Positions 48,901 through 61,693 of a stretch of 64,000 nucleotides of DNA are shown in pieces. Numbering within the stretch: position 1 is the first letter of the stretch; the number at the start of each line of letters is the position of its first letter. Position numbers and translations under genes: made by a program. The notes under the pieces are model-generated. The model did not search any database. It was given only the letters and a program-made list of their open reading frames with translations, and was not told the DNA's origin. Source of the stretch: Margaritispora aquatica (lineage: Eukaryota; Ascomycota; Leotiomycetes; Helotiales; Discinellaceae); assembly GCA_007644065.1 (NCBI GenBank), contig VJWN01000027.1, positions 62,001 through 126,000 of the forward strand, read 5' to 3'.

Positions 48901-49430
48901 CAGTATAGGACCCTTCAATGCCTCCGGAAATGCCTGTTCGACCTCTTGTGCGCCGGCTAGCTGGAAGCGAGTCAGTATGCGCCAACTTGATTATTTCACT
49001 TAGTGAAGCCTACCTCGCTTTTCAGCGCTTCAAAGAATGAAAGACCGGAGTGACCTGTGATCTGGCAGATAAATTTTCGCTGGTTTATATTAGTATGGCA
49101 CCTCAAATCCCATCCATTCTGTCACTAACCTGCTTATAAAAGTCCATGCTGCAAGAGATGTCAATAAAGTTCCGCGACTACAAAGATCTCGAATCTTACC
49201 GTTTCAGATAGTCTTCATAGACTGGGAAATATTCTCCTGTCTGTTCTATGATCCACACCTAGACTGGTATCAGCTATTGTACATTTATATTTCCAATGCG
49301 ACATCCTCACCTCCGTTTCGTCATTTTCGACTCTTTTTGGCTGCTCATATCGGACCGGCTTTCTCTTGAAGAGAACCTTGCTTTGTTAGCAAAGTGTCAT
49401 GACAGATAACTGCGGCTGGTATCATACCAT
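45996..49430 (-). CDS. ITC1: ITC1-like WAC/DDT/WHIM subunit of ISWI complex
   Basis: Seven coding exons (49428-49430, 49311-49376, 49200-49258, 49130-49148, 49014-49079, 47168-48960, 45996-47121) give 1043 residues. The WAC domain starts at the N-terminus (VLFKRKPVRY, then DFYKQRKFICQITGHSGLSFFEAL). A Gln/Pro-rich linker follows, then a DDT domain (about 416-475, LLETWDTLNVYCEIFKLDSF). WHIM blocks follow: WIDRLRKRDFKNGGWQ, MGKDRFWNRYYWF and SLDALISWLDVRG. The C-terminus is basic. Such proteins partner the Isw2/ISWI ATPase, bind DNA and nucleosome edges, and help space nucleosomes. The first coding exon is just ATG; the intron follows at once (GTATGA donor, GCTAAC branch, CAAG acceptor) and restores the conserved MVLFKRKP start. 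Confidence 0.92.
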
Positions 49431-52400
49431 ATTGGCGCTCAGAAATGCCCAGACCGCAATCCAAAGTACCGAAGACCTGGGGAAGTAATATATCAGTCTC
49501 GGTATGCTTGCATATGCCCAAGTGGTCCGTCTATGCCAAACTTTTGATAGTATTGATGGTGGTTGAGGTCCCAGCCGGACCAGCCTTCCAGTTGTGGAGG
49601 CTCAAAGGAAAACGCCCAGTCTCGATTGCGTATGCAGGTGTGGTGGGAGGCAGGTAAAGCTGGTACTTACAGCTATATGTCCTCGTCGCGTCGTTGATTC
49701 TTGGGATATGCGAGTTCAGTCGCATTCGATGACGGATCGCGATGAGGTGGATTGTTGTTGACGTGTGGATTCTAAGTTAGGACGCGTTGAGGGTTGTGTG
49801 AGGGAAAAGGAAGATGGAAAAGAGAGGAACCTGCCGGGGAGGGCAGATGTTTAACGCGGGAGCCATACCCTTGTCAGACTAGCGCCGCTCTGTTTCGACG
49901 AGACCCAGCGACAAAGTGCTTCACCACAACTCATTACTTCATGGAATTCTAATGACAATCATTCAGATATCGACCACTTTCTTGGGCTCTACGAGAAGCT
50001 TGAGAAGAGCACAATCGAACAAGTACTCAATTGTATGGGAACTATGCACCAACCATTCTCCAGTATCATTTGTCGAAAAATCATCAACTCATAGTTGCAA
50101 CTTGCAAAATTGGCCTCGAATACTGTATCAGGGGTTGCACTTTGGTAAGTGATTGCTCGATCTTCAATGGCTAATCGGTTCCTCTCTCCTCGATAATTCG
50201 TCTTCCAAAATCCCGGAATCTATTCAAACAAACGTTAAAGCATGTTGGAGATAGTGCAGATCACTTTGTTGCTTCACAAAGGGTAGTCTATCTAAGGGGT
50301 CGATTTTCGTCAAGGAGAGAGATGAGGCTAGACCAGCTCACATCGTACTCTATGATTGATCGGGTGATGGTTGATGGAGAATGCGTTGTGATATTGGCAT
50401 ACTCACATTGGTTTGCCCTACCTTGGGCAGTCTCACCGACTCAAGCTGGAGTGGCCACGTCGGGAGGGATGTTTTGGGCAAGCGAGGTTGAAATCACCAC
50501 GTGACACGCTAGGGCTACCAAAGATGGAGGCCGGAGTTGTGGAGGAATATCCTTTCCGGGAACTTTCTTCTTCGGCTTGCATTGGACTATCAACGAAATC
50601 GCTGGCACTACCTTATTACCCTTTTTGGCAATCGTATTCATTCATCTGTCTCTATTTCCTAATTCAGTTAGTGCTGATTGTCTCCCTTCTAGGCACTGAC
50701 TATCGTGTACTCATTGGTCCAACAACTGCTGATTCATCGGTACATTGAAGGCGATGCACTTCTCGATTCATGCATCTGTTCGACCTGGTTCAATCTGTTC
50801 ATCATGAATGACCGGTCTCTTTAGTTTGTCTTTGCTGGGCCCCCCCTATTTCCTTCGCTTAGGGAAAAGTTCCAAAGACGAGGCCTGATAGCAAGCACCC
50901 TGATCCAAAACAGCAACCAAGTTCAGAGAGCTATGAGCAGCATCGACTGTGGATATTTAGAGAATTTTGTGCGATCTATCTGGTCATCGGATTTTCTTAT
51001 TGCTCTCTGTGCCTTGTTTGCAGGAGCATTTCTCTTAGATTTCAGTCATTCTTCACCTTATGCTCTTACCTACATCTTCAATTGAGAAGACAAAGTTTTC
51101 TCTCCTTGGCAAAATTAGACAACAAAGTTCTGCTTTTTTTGTGGTCAAGTACTAGCGCCTTAAACCACAACCGTATTGGCATACCAACTACACTTCTACT
51201 GAAGTTCAGCAACAGTTCAGCACAACTGCATCACGTACATGTATTTGTCAATTTTGAGAGCTGAATTAGTATGGGGCTCGAGACACGAGAAGGTAATGTT
51301 AGATGTAGGTCTAGGCTTCAGAGCAAACATATAAGCGCAAACATCTCCCTATGTTCAAAGACCTTGTGGCAACCTTTAGTCGTAGCACACTGCAGACTCG
51401 GGAGCAAACCCATAGACAGACTCGCCAGCATGCTCAACATACAAATCAGAATTGATACAACCAAGCAGCTAAGTTTCTACTACTCGCCCTCAACTCCATA
51501 ATTCCTGTTCATCTCGTCAGAGCAGCGTGCTTTGTTCTCTAAGATATCTACCTTATCGAAACCATTTCTCATCACGTGACAGTCAAACAATAATCTGTTA
51601 GTTGATCACTATTATCGCTATCTGCCTGAGATATCAATGAGTCTTATTCAATGAAATCAGAAAGGATGTACTCACAGCTACTCAACAGTAATTGCTTTCA
51701 TCATTTTCCGCTGCCAGACACCCTGCCGGAAAAACCTCCTCATTTCGGCACCCGAAAAGTGGGGCGCATCCGAGCCCACACCTCGTCATTTGAACGACTT
51801 TTTTGCCAACGCAGCGCATGAAGAAGCAAAAGTCGTGATGTGCGACAGAGTTTTCGCTCTTTCGGGTTCCGCACACAGCCATCATTGGCAAACGGATCAT
51901 GACTTCACCTTTATGAACTTTGTCTTTGGTTTTGGCTTGAATAGGATCTCGCTAATTTCAAGGAGTGAATAGGGGGGCGAGTTGACTCAACATCAAATGG
52001 CGGCAATCAAGTCATATGAGCAGCAAAGCTCAACATGCTTAGTTTGACTATACAAACTGCTAGTATCATACTTTGGACTTCTATAAGCAGGGTAGACATA
52101 TCTGGTTGTTTACTCCGAGCATACCCGAATTCGATATGTGGCTTCGACACGTGACTTCGTATTCAACATCCAATGGAAGATATCTTGAAAGGGACATCGG
52201 CAGTGACTCACAAATGCAGGGCAACGAGCACCTCATGTGCGGAGTAACGAAAATAAGCATTCGGACCTGAATGGCTCCATGCTCCAATCGAAGCATGTAT
52301 GAATGTATCGCTTATTTATAACAACGTAACTTTACCCCGAACTGCGGAGAGGATTGAACATTTCTTCATTGTGGCAGCGCTTTCTTGGTCGAGAACGCTT

Positions 52401-52984
52401 GAGAAGTTTCATTTAAGCATAACTCAAAAGCCTGAGAGACAATAAGTCAAGAGGGAATTAGTTTAAGACGACTGGATTGTTACTATCATCGCCAAGAGTC
52501 GTCGGCCGAAGGGCGCAAAGCAGTTCGGTCATTAACTCCTAACACCTTTCATGTTACAACAAACAACAAGCCTCAAGAGTTTCCATTCCCAACTCCGCAA
52601 AATTCGGATTGCTTCACGACAGTAAACTTGAAAACTCAACTCCGATTGCGGCCTCACATCATTCTCACCACGCTTACGAAGCCGCACGTCAGGATTTCCA
52701 GGCATCAGTTTTCGTCTCGCTTGCACCACCACTGCATGGGAGGTATATAAGCCAAGACCGGACATTGCGTTATTGCTGCCTTTGACTCACATACGTAGGA
52801 CCTTTGGTTGTTTGGAATCGTGACTGAGATCGTTTTAAATTGGTCGTCATTAGCAGAGTGTTTAGATGTGTCTGCCTGATACGATTCTCACGTAGTATTT
52901 AGACGACTGGACTCAACAAATCGAAACCTATACGAGCTGAAGCACAAACGAAATCACATTCCATTCTACATCAGCTATATTAAA
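49431..52984. other. 3.5-kb gene-poor divergent region
   Basis: Lies between the ITC1-like start and the SH3 gene start. No open frame has good support. A perfect small hairpin, TTTCGG-CAC-CCGAAA, is at 51743-51757. The last 200 bp before the SH3 gene have a CA-rich leader. Otherwise nothing is recognised. Confidence 0.5.
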
Positions 52985-53539
52985 ATGCCACCCTCTTCAT
53001 CCTCACGCGTCTCACAAACAAATGGCACCTCCTCCTCATCTTCATCCTCAAGTGGTCGCGGTAGATTACACCATCATGTCCATCGTCAACAGCCACCACG
53101 AGACCAACAGCAGCGACAGGAGCATACACCACCTCCTTCGTTCTCAGACACAGACTCCAGCTCAAGTTTCGAGAAAACGATGTATAGAGTTTTGTACAAC
53201 TTCAACGCGCAAACTCCGAATGAATTGGATCTGAGGGTCGAGGAGACGGTGGAGATTTTGCTGAAGGAGGAGAATGGTGCGTTGTCATCTCTTTGTTTCT
53301 CATGCTACAATCTTGATTAGGGGAGTGGATCTTGGTGGTATTTCGGGAAAAGTGCTTGGTGGTGCTTGAGCCGAGAAGTGACTTTAGGTTTGAACCCTGA
53401 TGCTGATGTTTGACATGCAGGCTGGTGGCTAGCAAGACACGGCTACCACACTGGCTGGATACCGCATAATTACGTAGAGGAGATACCGAACCGAACTCCT
53501 GACCAAAGCGATACTGAGAGTCGGGATGGGCGAGCGTAG
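52985..53539 (+). CDS. small single-SH3-domain protein
   Basis: Exons 52985-53276 and 53421-53539 give 136 residues. The first ~60 are disordered: Ser runs, His and Gln-rich, Pro-rich. From about residue 64 a full SH3 fold can be read: YRVLYNFNAQTPNELDL, ETVEILLKEENGWWLAR, GWIPHNYVEEI. The ALYDF-like start, WW pair and P-x-NYV end are all present, so the ligand-binding surface for Pro-rich peptides is intact. The domain is closest by eye to SH3 domains of class I myosins and endocytic adaptors, but nothing else is attached. A GTGCGT donor within the EENG codon and a TGCAG acceptor place the intron inside the SH3. It may be an adaptor or a competitor of larger SH3 proteins; that is inference. 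Confidence 0.78.
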
Positions 53540-54328
53540 GAATTGGGTTACACTGGGATCAAGAGGCAAGGCCGAAATATCAACTGGCTGTTGTTCCGAA
53601 GCTTACTTGAGGTTACGAGATGTGAGGCTTAGAGTTGGAGTTGGAGTTGGAATTGGGTGGCATGCATGGAGTTTGGGATATCTGAGCAAGTGTTGGGGCG
53701 GAATGGAGTTCAGTTTGCATATCGCATTTGGATGTGAGATCAAGGAAAGATCCAATTGTGATTTGGAATTGCGACGGTGCTGTGTTGCTATAAATTACAA
53801 TGCAGAGCAGAATTTACAGAGACAGGCTGAAGAGTTTTCATTTCAGAGAGTGATAGATCGTCAATGTTTCACTGAATTTAACGACCCTGAATACTTCGTT
53901 GTTACTGCAATGTTGGAAGAAACGATACATGGTAAACAGTTGATTAAAGATGCTACAATTCTGTGCTATCGTGAAAAATATTGAGAGTAGTGAAGTGAAA
54001 TGACAGCAAAATAGAAGAATGAGAGCACCGAGAACCGAAATGACAGTGAACAACGACCACGGCAAGAAATTATGAGATCACATCTTGAGAGATTGCGAGA
54101 GATGTCAAAACTTCGGAAGTCCATGAAAAGCTCAAACATCTCTTGCAAGCTCATTTCGACGACTGGGTTGGTTCAAGGCTTGTAGGAGTTCATCAATGCT
54201 CAGACAAAGAACTGGAGCCTCGAAGATAGGAAGACTTCAAGTTTTATATATACCTTCAATTCTCTAGAAATTTAACAGAATGTACACGAAGATAAATTCA
54301 TGTGGGTGAAAAAAGGTTCACACCCAAG
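53540..54328. other. convergent 3' region
   Basis: About 790 bp between the SH3 and F-box genes. A short GGAGTT tandem (four imperfect units) lies near 53633-53657. No gene was seen. Confidence 0.5.
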
Positions 54329-55435
54329 TCACAGAGTCGAGAGTGTCGAGCTCCCAACACCAACCAGATCCACTGCTCTAGCAGCTTCAACTTCCCCATC
54401 GTCTCTCGCCGCCTCGCCAGCATGCTCAATTCTCCTTTCGGCCTCCCTCGCCTCAGCTTCTTTCCTCTTACTCTCCTGCCTCCTCCTCGCCCACCCTCGT
54501 ACAAACTCCACGTCCCTCTCATGCTGCGTATCAGGCATATAAACCCACGCCTCCCTCTCAGAACTCCACCCACGATTCGGAAGATACGCCTCAAGCATAT
54601 AATAATTATCCCTCGAGAACGGGAAATCCAAGCTGGGAGGCCCACTCCTCTCCAGAAATACATCCGTTCCAGCTTCTACATCGTCTCTCTCCATCCTAAA
54701 CCTACGTCTCTTGTTGCCTTTATTCTCACCATGTCGCTTGATCGACCCAACAGTAGACTGCAAATGCGCTTGCAGTATCCGCGCATAGTAGAGTGGCGAC
54801 GATAGCGCTTTGACCACGATGCTGGCATTGATGGAAACGTGCTTCTTATTCCACGACGGCGCCTTACCACGCGGAAGCATGGGGATCGGCTCCCCGGAAT
54901 TGAGGTTCGGCTGCCAGGAAGCAAAGTCGATGATCAAGTTCAGATTATTCCACGCCAGCATACACGTCAAGCACGTGCACACAAGCGTATGATCAGGTGC
55001 CTGGACATGCTGGTACGGACGCTTATGGATGCCCATCATCTCGAGCCTCTCTTCGCTCAGGAGATCTGGATGTGCGGCTGCGTCTACATTCACGAGTAAG
55101 ACTGGCCGAGGGAAGCATTTGGTGAGCACGGCATACCGATATGCGATAATGGAATTTGTGATGCGGGATTCCTCGCTGAGGATGAAATTCCGTAGAGGTT
55201 TCGAGGTGCGCTGGAGTGAGATCACGTCGCGGGGTGTGAGGAGCGTGAGGACTTGAATCATGAGCTCGGAGGGAAGATCGAGGAAGGTGGCGGTTTGCTT
55301 GGTGGATGTTTTCTTGTGGTGGCGTTTCTTTTGCTGGCGAGAGGTGCGCTTTGAGTGCAGGGGAATTGTGATGGTGGTGTCGACGAGGGGCTCTTCGACC
55401 TCGTCGAGCTGGTATTTATCCCATTCTTTAGGCAT
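54329..55435 (-). CDS. F-box protein
   Basis: Single exon, 368 residues, ATG at 55435. A basic segment (HSKRTSRQQKKRHHKKTSTK) precedes an F-box at about residues 50-95: FLDLPSELMIQVLTLLTPRDVISLQRTSK in sense, with the Leu-Pro and helix pattern normal for the family. The rest is an ascomycete-type body of unknown fold with a Cys pair (LVCTCLTCML) and a charged, helical Arg/Glu-rich tail (RRRQESKRKEAEAREAERR). F-box proteins bring substrates to SCF ubiquitin ligases through Skp1. No WD40 or LRR substrate domain is seen, so the target is unknown. It is convergent with the SH3 gene. Confidence 0.85.
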   Translation of the reverse strand: MPKEWDKYQLDEVEEPLVDTTITIPLHSKRTSRQQKKRHHKKTSTKQTATFLDLPSELMIQVLTLLTPRDVISLQRTSKPLRNFILSEESRITNSIIAYRYAVLTKCFPRPVLLVNVDAAAHPDLLSEERLEMMGIHKRPYQHVQAPDHTLVCTCLTCMLAWNNLNLIIDFASWQPNLNSGEPIPMLPRGKAPSWNKKHVSINASIVVKALSSPLYYARILQAHLQSTVGSIKRHGENKGNKRRRFRMERDDVEAGTDVFLERSGPPSLDFPFSRDNYYMLEAYLPNRGWSSEREAWVYMPDTQHERDVEFVRGWARRRQESKRKEAEAREAERRIEHAGEAARDDGEVEAARAVDLVGVGSSTLSTL

Positions 55436-58190
55436 GTTGGGTGTTTGTTGGTGGTGTTTTGAGACTAAGGGAAGGATGAGCTTGAAATTGTTGTGATGAT
55501 CTTGAGCTTGATTTAGTGCCCCACTACTGAAGCGAAAATCTGGAGTTTTGGCTTAACTCCGAAGACTTGGTTAGAGAATTATTTTCTATATCAAATTTTA
55601 TACGGAATTTTAGGTGAGAAAGGATGTTGAATATCTAGACCTTATAGCCAATATGCGCCTGAGGTACTCGCCTAGGTACCTTACTTTACACATTACCTAA
55701 CAGTCACATGACCACGTCACAAAGGCAAACTGGACAACCTAGAATACCTATTCAATTAGTGTTTACTGAGTATATAAAGTATTATAAAACAAAGATTCCT
55801 CGATGTGTAGCTTGTACTTCACGCATTCTCAAAGCACGTTTACTTACAGTCCCACAATGTGCAACTACAAACAACACATTCACATGTCCACATGTCCATC
55901 TATTTCTTTTCTCAATCCACCCACGAATTCGTCTTACCCGCTCAAGGATATCGACCACCTCTCAACCCCAGATGCCAACACTTCACCAATCCCACACCCA
56001 TCCTAAACCCAACCACGAATTCACTATTTCGGCCCCACTTCGGCTGGTATAAAATCTCGCCCGCCAGCCCAGGCTTCGTGCTTATCAACAGAACTAATTG
56101 GCGGATCATTGTCGGTATGCGGTTGTTGAAACTTCAAGTTCCATGGCTCATTGGAGATGAGATTTTGGGTTGGTGAAGGTGTGGATATTTGGTGGTTGTG
56201 ACATTATTGGGGAGAGGTTGTTTTGGGAGGGAATGGGGTTTGGTGGAGTTGATGGGCGTCGTGGTTTGTGGGGAAACGTGTTTTGGAAATTGACAGCAGA
56301 AGATATTACAGCGAAGGAAAGAGTGATGACAGTAAGATAAAGGTTGTTTACTTTCATTACATGTAATTATCTTCAGTTTATTCACAAGCACTCAGGTGAT
56401 CTCGCTAATCTGGGTCTCATTTGTTCACTCAAGAAAGAACACAAACAATAAAAGCTTCGCATTTTTATCTTTCAGCTCATCGCCGTTTTGATAGTATTGT
56501 ATTTGCGTTTGATTTGATGGCTTGCAGGCTAATCAAGAGGGATTTTATACCCCTCGCCTCAGTTAAACCACATGGCTCTCTTCCTCGCTTAAGATAATTG
56601 TAGCAAAGTGAAGTGCTCACTGGAAGGTTATTCAATTGATACTATGCTTGCTCGAGTCTATAGCACTGTGCATTTAAAAACAAGTACTGTCACACTACAA
56701 GACTGCAAGTCCAAAGACCTGAGGCTGTAATGTAAAAGTGTGAAAGTATGAACCTAGGACGTTCACAAACAACACAGATTCATCATATGAAGATTCCATG
56801 CTTTGAGTTTACCTACACACTATTTCCTACGTTCTTATAAAACAAAACCCAAATTCTATGGATCCTTGATTGATAGAATCTTCGTTCATAATCAACCAAA
56901 AAATATTTCTCTACTCTAGAAATCAAGATTGAAGGTCCATCTATATCGAAGAGAAAATTGCTTCAGCTCACTTGACAGCAACACTATTTCTCTCTCTCAC
57001 TCTCATCTACCACAAACATCTCTCTTCTCTACACCCTTCGGGACTCGCCCTCAAAGCATCGTAGTTGGAATCAGCATTTGCAGCAGTTATCTTCCCCCAA
57101 ACAACGCCAGCACACAGCACATCCTTTCTCATACGCTCATCACCATCGTCGCATTGTTCAACGTTCTTTGAAGCTCACTGAAGTGTGAGCCAGGGCTCTA
57201 TATACATCCATCACGCATGATCTACGCGAGGTGCACGTGTAAGAAAATGCAACTTAGCTCAAATTCAACAATAAACTCAAAAGTGAATCAAAACCATCCA
57301 CCACTCATCGCTCTTCCAAAACCTTACCCTGGCATACCAAAACGCAAACAACAGGAAAGCGAGCGTGTACGTAAAGTATAAAACAACACCCTCCCAATCC
57401 CTTTCGCCCTCTCAAGCATGAATCTATTACGCACAGGGGCCAAGCTTGCTTGCGTGGGACGTGACGCGATATGACGTGCTGGAGATACGCTTGGTGTTGA
57501 GAGTTAGAAAGAAGGATCGCTTGGCCAGGGTAGAGTTGCGGGGAGGTGAGGTAAGGTGAAGGGAGGGAAGGGAACTTGGGAGTGGATGAGGAGAGGTGAG
57601 GATGTTGTTGATCGATTGATTGTTGTAATAAATGACGACGAGAAGCTGAGTGCGTGGAGTGTGACAGCAGTGGTCACTTTCGTTAGATTCGACGGAAAAT
57701 ATATCAATAGTAAAAATTCTATTTACTCGTAGCCTTGACTTAGGTATGAAATCTGAACTTGGTCCGAGTGGGGGAAGGGGGGACACAGGTTAAGGAGTAA
57801 GGAGGTTTGTTACCTTGACAAGCGACTACTCCATGGGTAGATTGGGATATTTGACATCTCGACTTCTGATCACCGAGCTGAAGCTGAGGTTTGTATGGAG
57901 AGCTGGCTTCAGGGAAGGGAGAATGGTGGTTTATACTTGAGTCGAGCTTGATGAAAGGGCGTTGAAATGTGAATTCTTGGTAAGGGTGGAAATAATTGAA
58001 GGATTTGGTATGAATGGAGGACAGATGGATTGAAAATTGAGAATATCGAGGATATATGATTGGGAACGCTTGAATACATATACAATAAACCATTCGCAAA
58101 CTATGATCAAAAGCCCGCCCAGTCATCGCACGTAAATTTTACTCCTGAAAATCAACCTCTATCCATCCAAGCACAATACACTCAACCACT
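55436..58190. other. 2.7-kb gene-poor region
   Basis: Upstream of the F-box gene and downstream of the cupredoxin gene. Frames are short and start mostly without ATG. A frame beginning MCNYKQHIHM at 55857 is like the start of some small fungal proteins but breaks soon. No tandem repeat or element stands out. Confidence 0.5.
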
Positions 58191-59025
58191 CTACAAAAGC
58201 GCCCAAGCTACCAGGCCTGCTGCACCGAGAACTCCACTCCCAACTTTAGCAACATGCTCCGAGCCACCAGCTTGCGACTGAGTAGCCAATGGAATGGAGC
58301 TCGATCCCGTTGCGGAGCCACTGCCGCTGCTAACAGTAACTGGCACAATCGTGGTCAATGGCAGGGCAGTCGTGTATGTAGTGCCATAGGTAGTAGAATA
58401 CGAGCTTCCATCCTTCGTCACGAACGCCGTGATAGTGGTAGTGACAGTCTTGGTCGTGCTGCCGGTGCTAACGCTGCTACTCACGACCGTTGCATTGCCA
58501 GCAGCGACCTTGAGGATACCTCCGAATGGTGCAGCGGATGGAGGAGATGTGGATGTTGTGGCGTTCTTGGCGAGCGCGATGAAAGCTGCGAGTGTGTTGC
58601 CTGTGGCCGGGGCGTTGATGGAGGCGACCATACCGGATTGGCAGTGGTTGCCGGTGGTTTGGCCACAGTACAGCCAGATGGCTTTGGTGTCGTTGACGAG
58701 GATCGTGAAGGTCGTTCCCGAGGGCGAGTTGGCGGTGGGAACGAACGAGGAGAAGAAGCCGTTGGCGAGGGGTTGGCAGGGCTTAGCGAAGGAGGATTGT
58801 GTGACGGTGTGGTTCTGGAAAGTATTAGCCTGGCTGTACTTGATATGTGAAGTGAGATGTATAACATACCTTTGGGAAGAATGAGAATTCAACTGAGTCG
58901 CCAACATCGGCTTTGATGTCGGATGGGTCGTAGATCAGACCTCCTTTGCCAACGGTGACAGGAATGATTTTTGCGCTTGCGGCTGCTGCGAGAGCAGAGA
59001 CGATGCTGAGTGTGGAGAAAAGCAT
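58191..59025 (-). CDS. GPI-type secreted cupredoxin (phytocyanin-like)
   Basis: Exons 58870-59025 and 58191-58814 give 259 residues. A clean signal peptide (MLFSTLSIVSALAAAASA) leads to a plastocyanin fold. Copper ligands are His 54 in NHTV, Cys 102 in WLYCGQ, His 109 in NHC and Met 114 in QSGM, so a type-1 copper site is complete; Cys 65 and Cys 110 may form the disulphide. A Ser/Thr-rich stalk (TVTTTITAFV, SSGSGSATGSS) follows, then a hydrophobic C-terminus (GVLGAAGLVAWALL) that fits a GPI signal. Fungal relatives are extracellular wall proteins found in infection and development. The redox partner is unknown. Confidence 0.9.
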
Positions 59026-61638
59026 GATGTTGTTGGTATGAGGAAGCTGGTCTGGGCGTGACTTGATGACTGTATCTGGAGCCGAGTTATACAGATAAAG
59101 CTTGAAGCTTGACTTGAGAGAGTGTGAGGCAATTATATGAAAATGAAAATTTCAGATACTTGAACAAAGAAATCTAATATTAGGTAGAAGACTGAAAGAA
59201 ATCGAAATGCTTTGTTGAAGATGATGATATGAGAGTGAGGAAATGAACTTAATACTCGGGCTTTTACTCACAATATATAACAAATCTTGCGACGGTATGA
59301 AAGAGCCCCGAAGGACTGGTAAATGTCATACAAATAGATTGAAAGGTATTCTGGTGCTCGATGCGGGCAATGGTAGGCCAAGCGCTGTCCAACAACACAG
59401 CCCGATTTCCCCTCGGTGGCTGACCAGGCCGAGAACAAGCAACCACAACGTGCCGAAAGCTGACTGTGTCGACTTCACAAGTGCGAAGTGCGTCAACTTC
59501 GTGGCATATGATGGTATTTGGTCAGCTAATAAGCCAGAATTGTCATTTCTCCGTTGATGCTTCATTCGTGACATCGTGTAGTCGGGTGTAGTATTGTGCC
59601 ATCCAACTTGAAAAGGGAGGTTATAACAAAGTGAGCGAAATGCGTGTATTGACATTAACCCAGCAACAAAGAGTGATAGGGTCGTTGTGCGACTAACAGC
59701 CACATCAAATTTGCTCTACAAGTGCAAAATTCCAATCTGAGATAACTTGAAACAACTATTTTGACTGCATGCGGTTAATGTCTATATTCGGCATCCTTCA
59801 AAAATAAACACGCGCGTCTGCAGCTCGCTTAGACCAATGAGATGCCCTGCGCCTGTGGCTTGTCATCAACAGCCAACAAGAGACATTGGTACCCAATCAG
59901 TCGGCGTTTAGCAGTCAGATCTCAAACAAATTTAAGCGTTATTCTGAGCGTTGGAATGAGAGTGTTGGGTGTTGTCGATAACAGCCTGAAGTTTGAAATA
60001 CATTGAATACCTTTCTCCGAAATGGGTGGAGCACATCACGTGAGACGTAACGGTGACAAGGTATTGATATCCTCAGCTTGTGTTGTGTTGTAGTGTTCTA
60101 GCTTGTGAAGTTGATGGTCATGCGACAATTCCTGGGTCATAATCAAGTGGAATGTATCTGTCTAAGGCTGGATGGAGCTGACCGGAGATTCTTGAAAACA
60201 TTACCTAGGTCACTCCGGCTATCCGATTTCCCGTAACTCAGCCTTTCTCTTAACATGGGGAGAAATCCTGAGAAGCAAATAATTTGCTTTTGTTTGAACA
60301 GCATGCGCTTGCCATCTCACACGTTGGGGCAAGATCGTGACCTTACGGAAGCCAAGATGCTGGTAGGGCTGCAGTGTGTAGGCTGACTCTGAGGAGACAC
60401 TGAAGCCATGGCGTCGCTCCTTCGTATATCTTGAAGCCAACGCCAGCATAGGATGACGTTTGACCCCAGATCGTGATCAATTCCACCTTTCGATAAAAAG
60501 CTGCATTTTCGACATGTGGCATTTATCATGTTCCACGGTACCTTAGGTTTCGTCCACCGACACTTAGGTAGCTTAAGGTTACCTAAATCTAGGTAGGTAA
60601 TTTTCAACCATTCGCTACGGTTGTTGTTCCCGATTGATGGTCCAGATGCTTGGTCTTCTTAATCCATGCTCAGCTTGAAAGAAGGAAATGATCTTCTTAC
60701 ATTCCAGGTCTATGGATTCAAGTTGCTTTGTCGTAGCACGTGACGCTCGGGCTTAAGTGAGTGCCCTGAAAGCCGAGACACTCTTGACGTGCGAGGCGTG
60801 TTGTCAAGCGGCTTTGGTTGAGCACGGAAATAACCCAGGTTCGGACCTCTATGGATCGTAAAAATGTAGTCATGACGCTGTGATGTCGTGTTGTGCATGA
60901 ATCCAGGCACCAACATGACAGAAATTTGACAGGCGAATGTGCAGCACCTTGAAGTCAATTTTGATTGAAAGTGATCTCGGATGATATTAATTTTGATATG
61001 GAATATCCCGTCTGCGGACATGGAGAATAATCAGAGAATAGGTAATGGTTAATATATTATACGATATGATTCTGGTGAGGATAGAAAGGGAAGAAGAGAT
61101 GAAGAATGCCAAGCTCAATTATGATTATATAATACCACGTGAAGTCAAAGGAACCAATAACACGAGAACGTCCACTCTCAAGCTTTCGGACTCGGAAATG
61201 TTCACTTGTCCGCTGTCCACAATTTTGGGATTTCTCTCCAATTTTCAAACGCTCGCCTCTACGGCAATAGCCGTGATTCAGCCCATTTAGCCCATTCAGA
61301 TCGCCATCCAGGTTGAGTATTTTCAGAATCTCAACCAGATGATCCAGATCTCGACTTTATCAAGATCAATCTGGTCTGGGCTGTACATTTTCGAGCAGTG
61401 TCCGATTTATCTGAGCCATCTGATTGATGGAGAGGGAGGATATATCCCGTATTTCAGATTCCTATATTGGACGTTCATTTCAACCTTTCTAATCAGGATC
61501 CACAGACCCCATATATTCGTATGTTTCCTCTTTCGTATCCAATCACTTTGCCAGAATTCGATGACGGTAAGCGGATACCACCCACTTGGCGTCATAATGC
61601 TGGGCGCGCTCATCAGTCTCCTGTCTCGCTTGTCACGG

Positions 61639-61661
61639 TTCGGCCTTCACTTGAGGCCGAA
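61639..61661 (+). promoter_or_regulatory. perfect inverted repeat in PDR promoter
   Basis: TTCGGCCT and AGGCCGAA flank a 7-bp loop. Zinc-cluster regulators of fungal drug transporters often bind CGG/CCG pairs, so this could be an operator or a leader hairpin. The role is inference. Confidence 0.4.
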
Positions 61662-61693
61662 GTCAACTGCCAAAAAATGTCAACAAGGCCAAC

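Noticed and set aside
55857..56006. Short frame starting MCNYKQHIHM
   Set aside because: Resembles the start of some small fungal proteins but stops after about 50 codons, with no good splice.
57427..57786. 119-codon minus-strand frame
   Set aside because: Starts at GTG; low-complexity Pro/Ser product.
58254..58850. 198-codon plus-strand frame
   Set aside because: Antisense to the Ser/Thr-rich cupredoxin stalk.
59326..59703. 125-codon minus-strand frame with a signal-like start
   Set aside because: Its first codon is GTG, not ATG, and no upstream exon was found.
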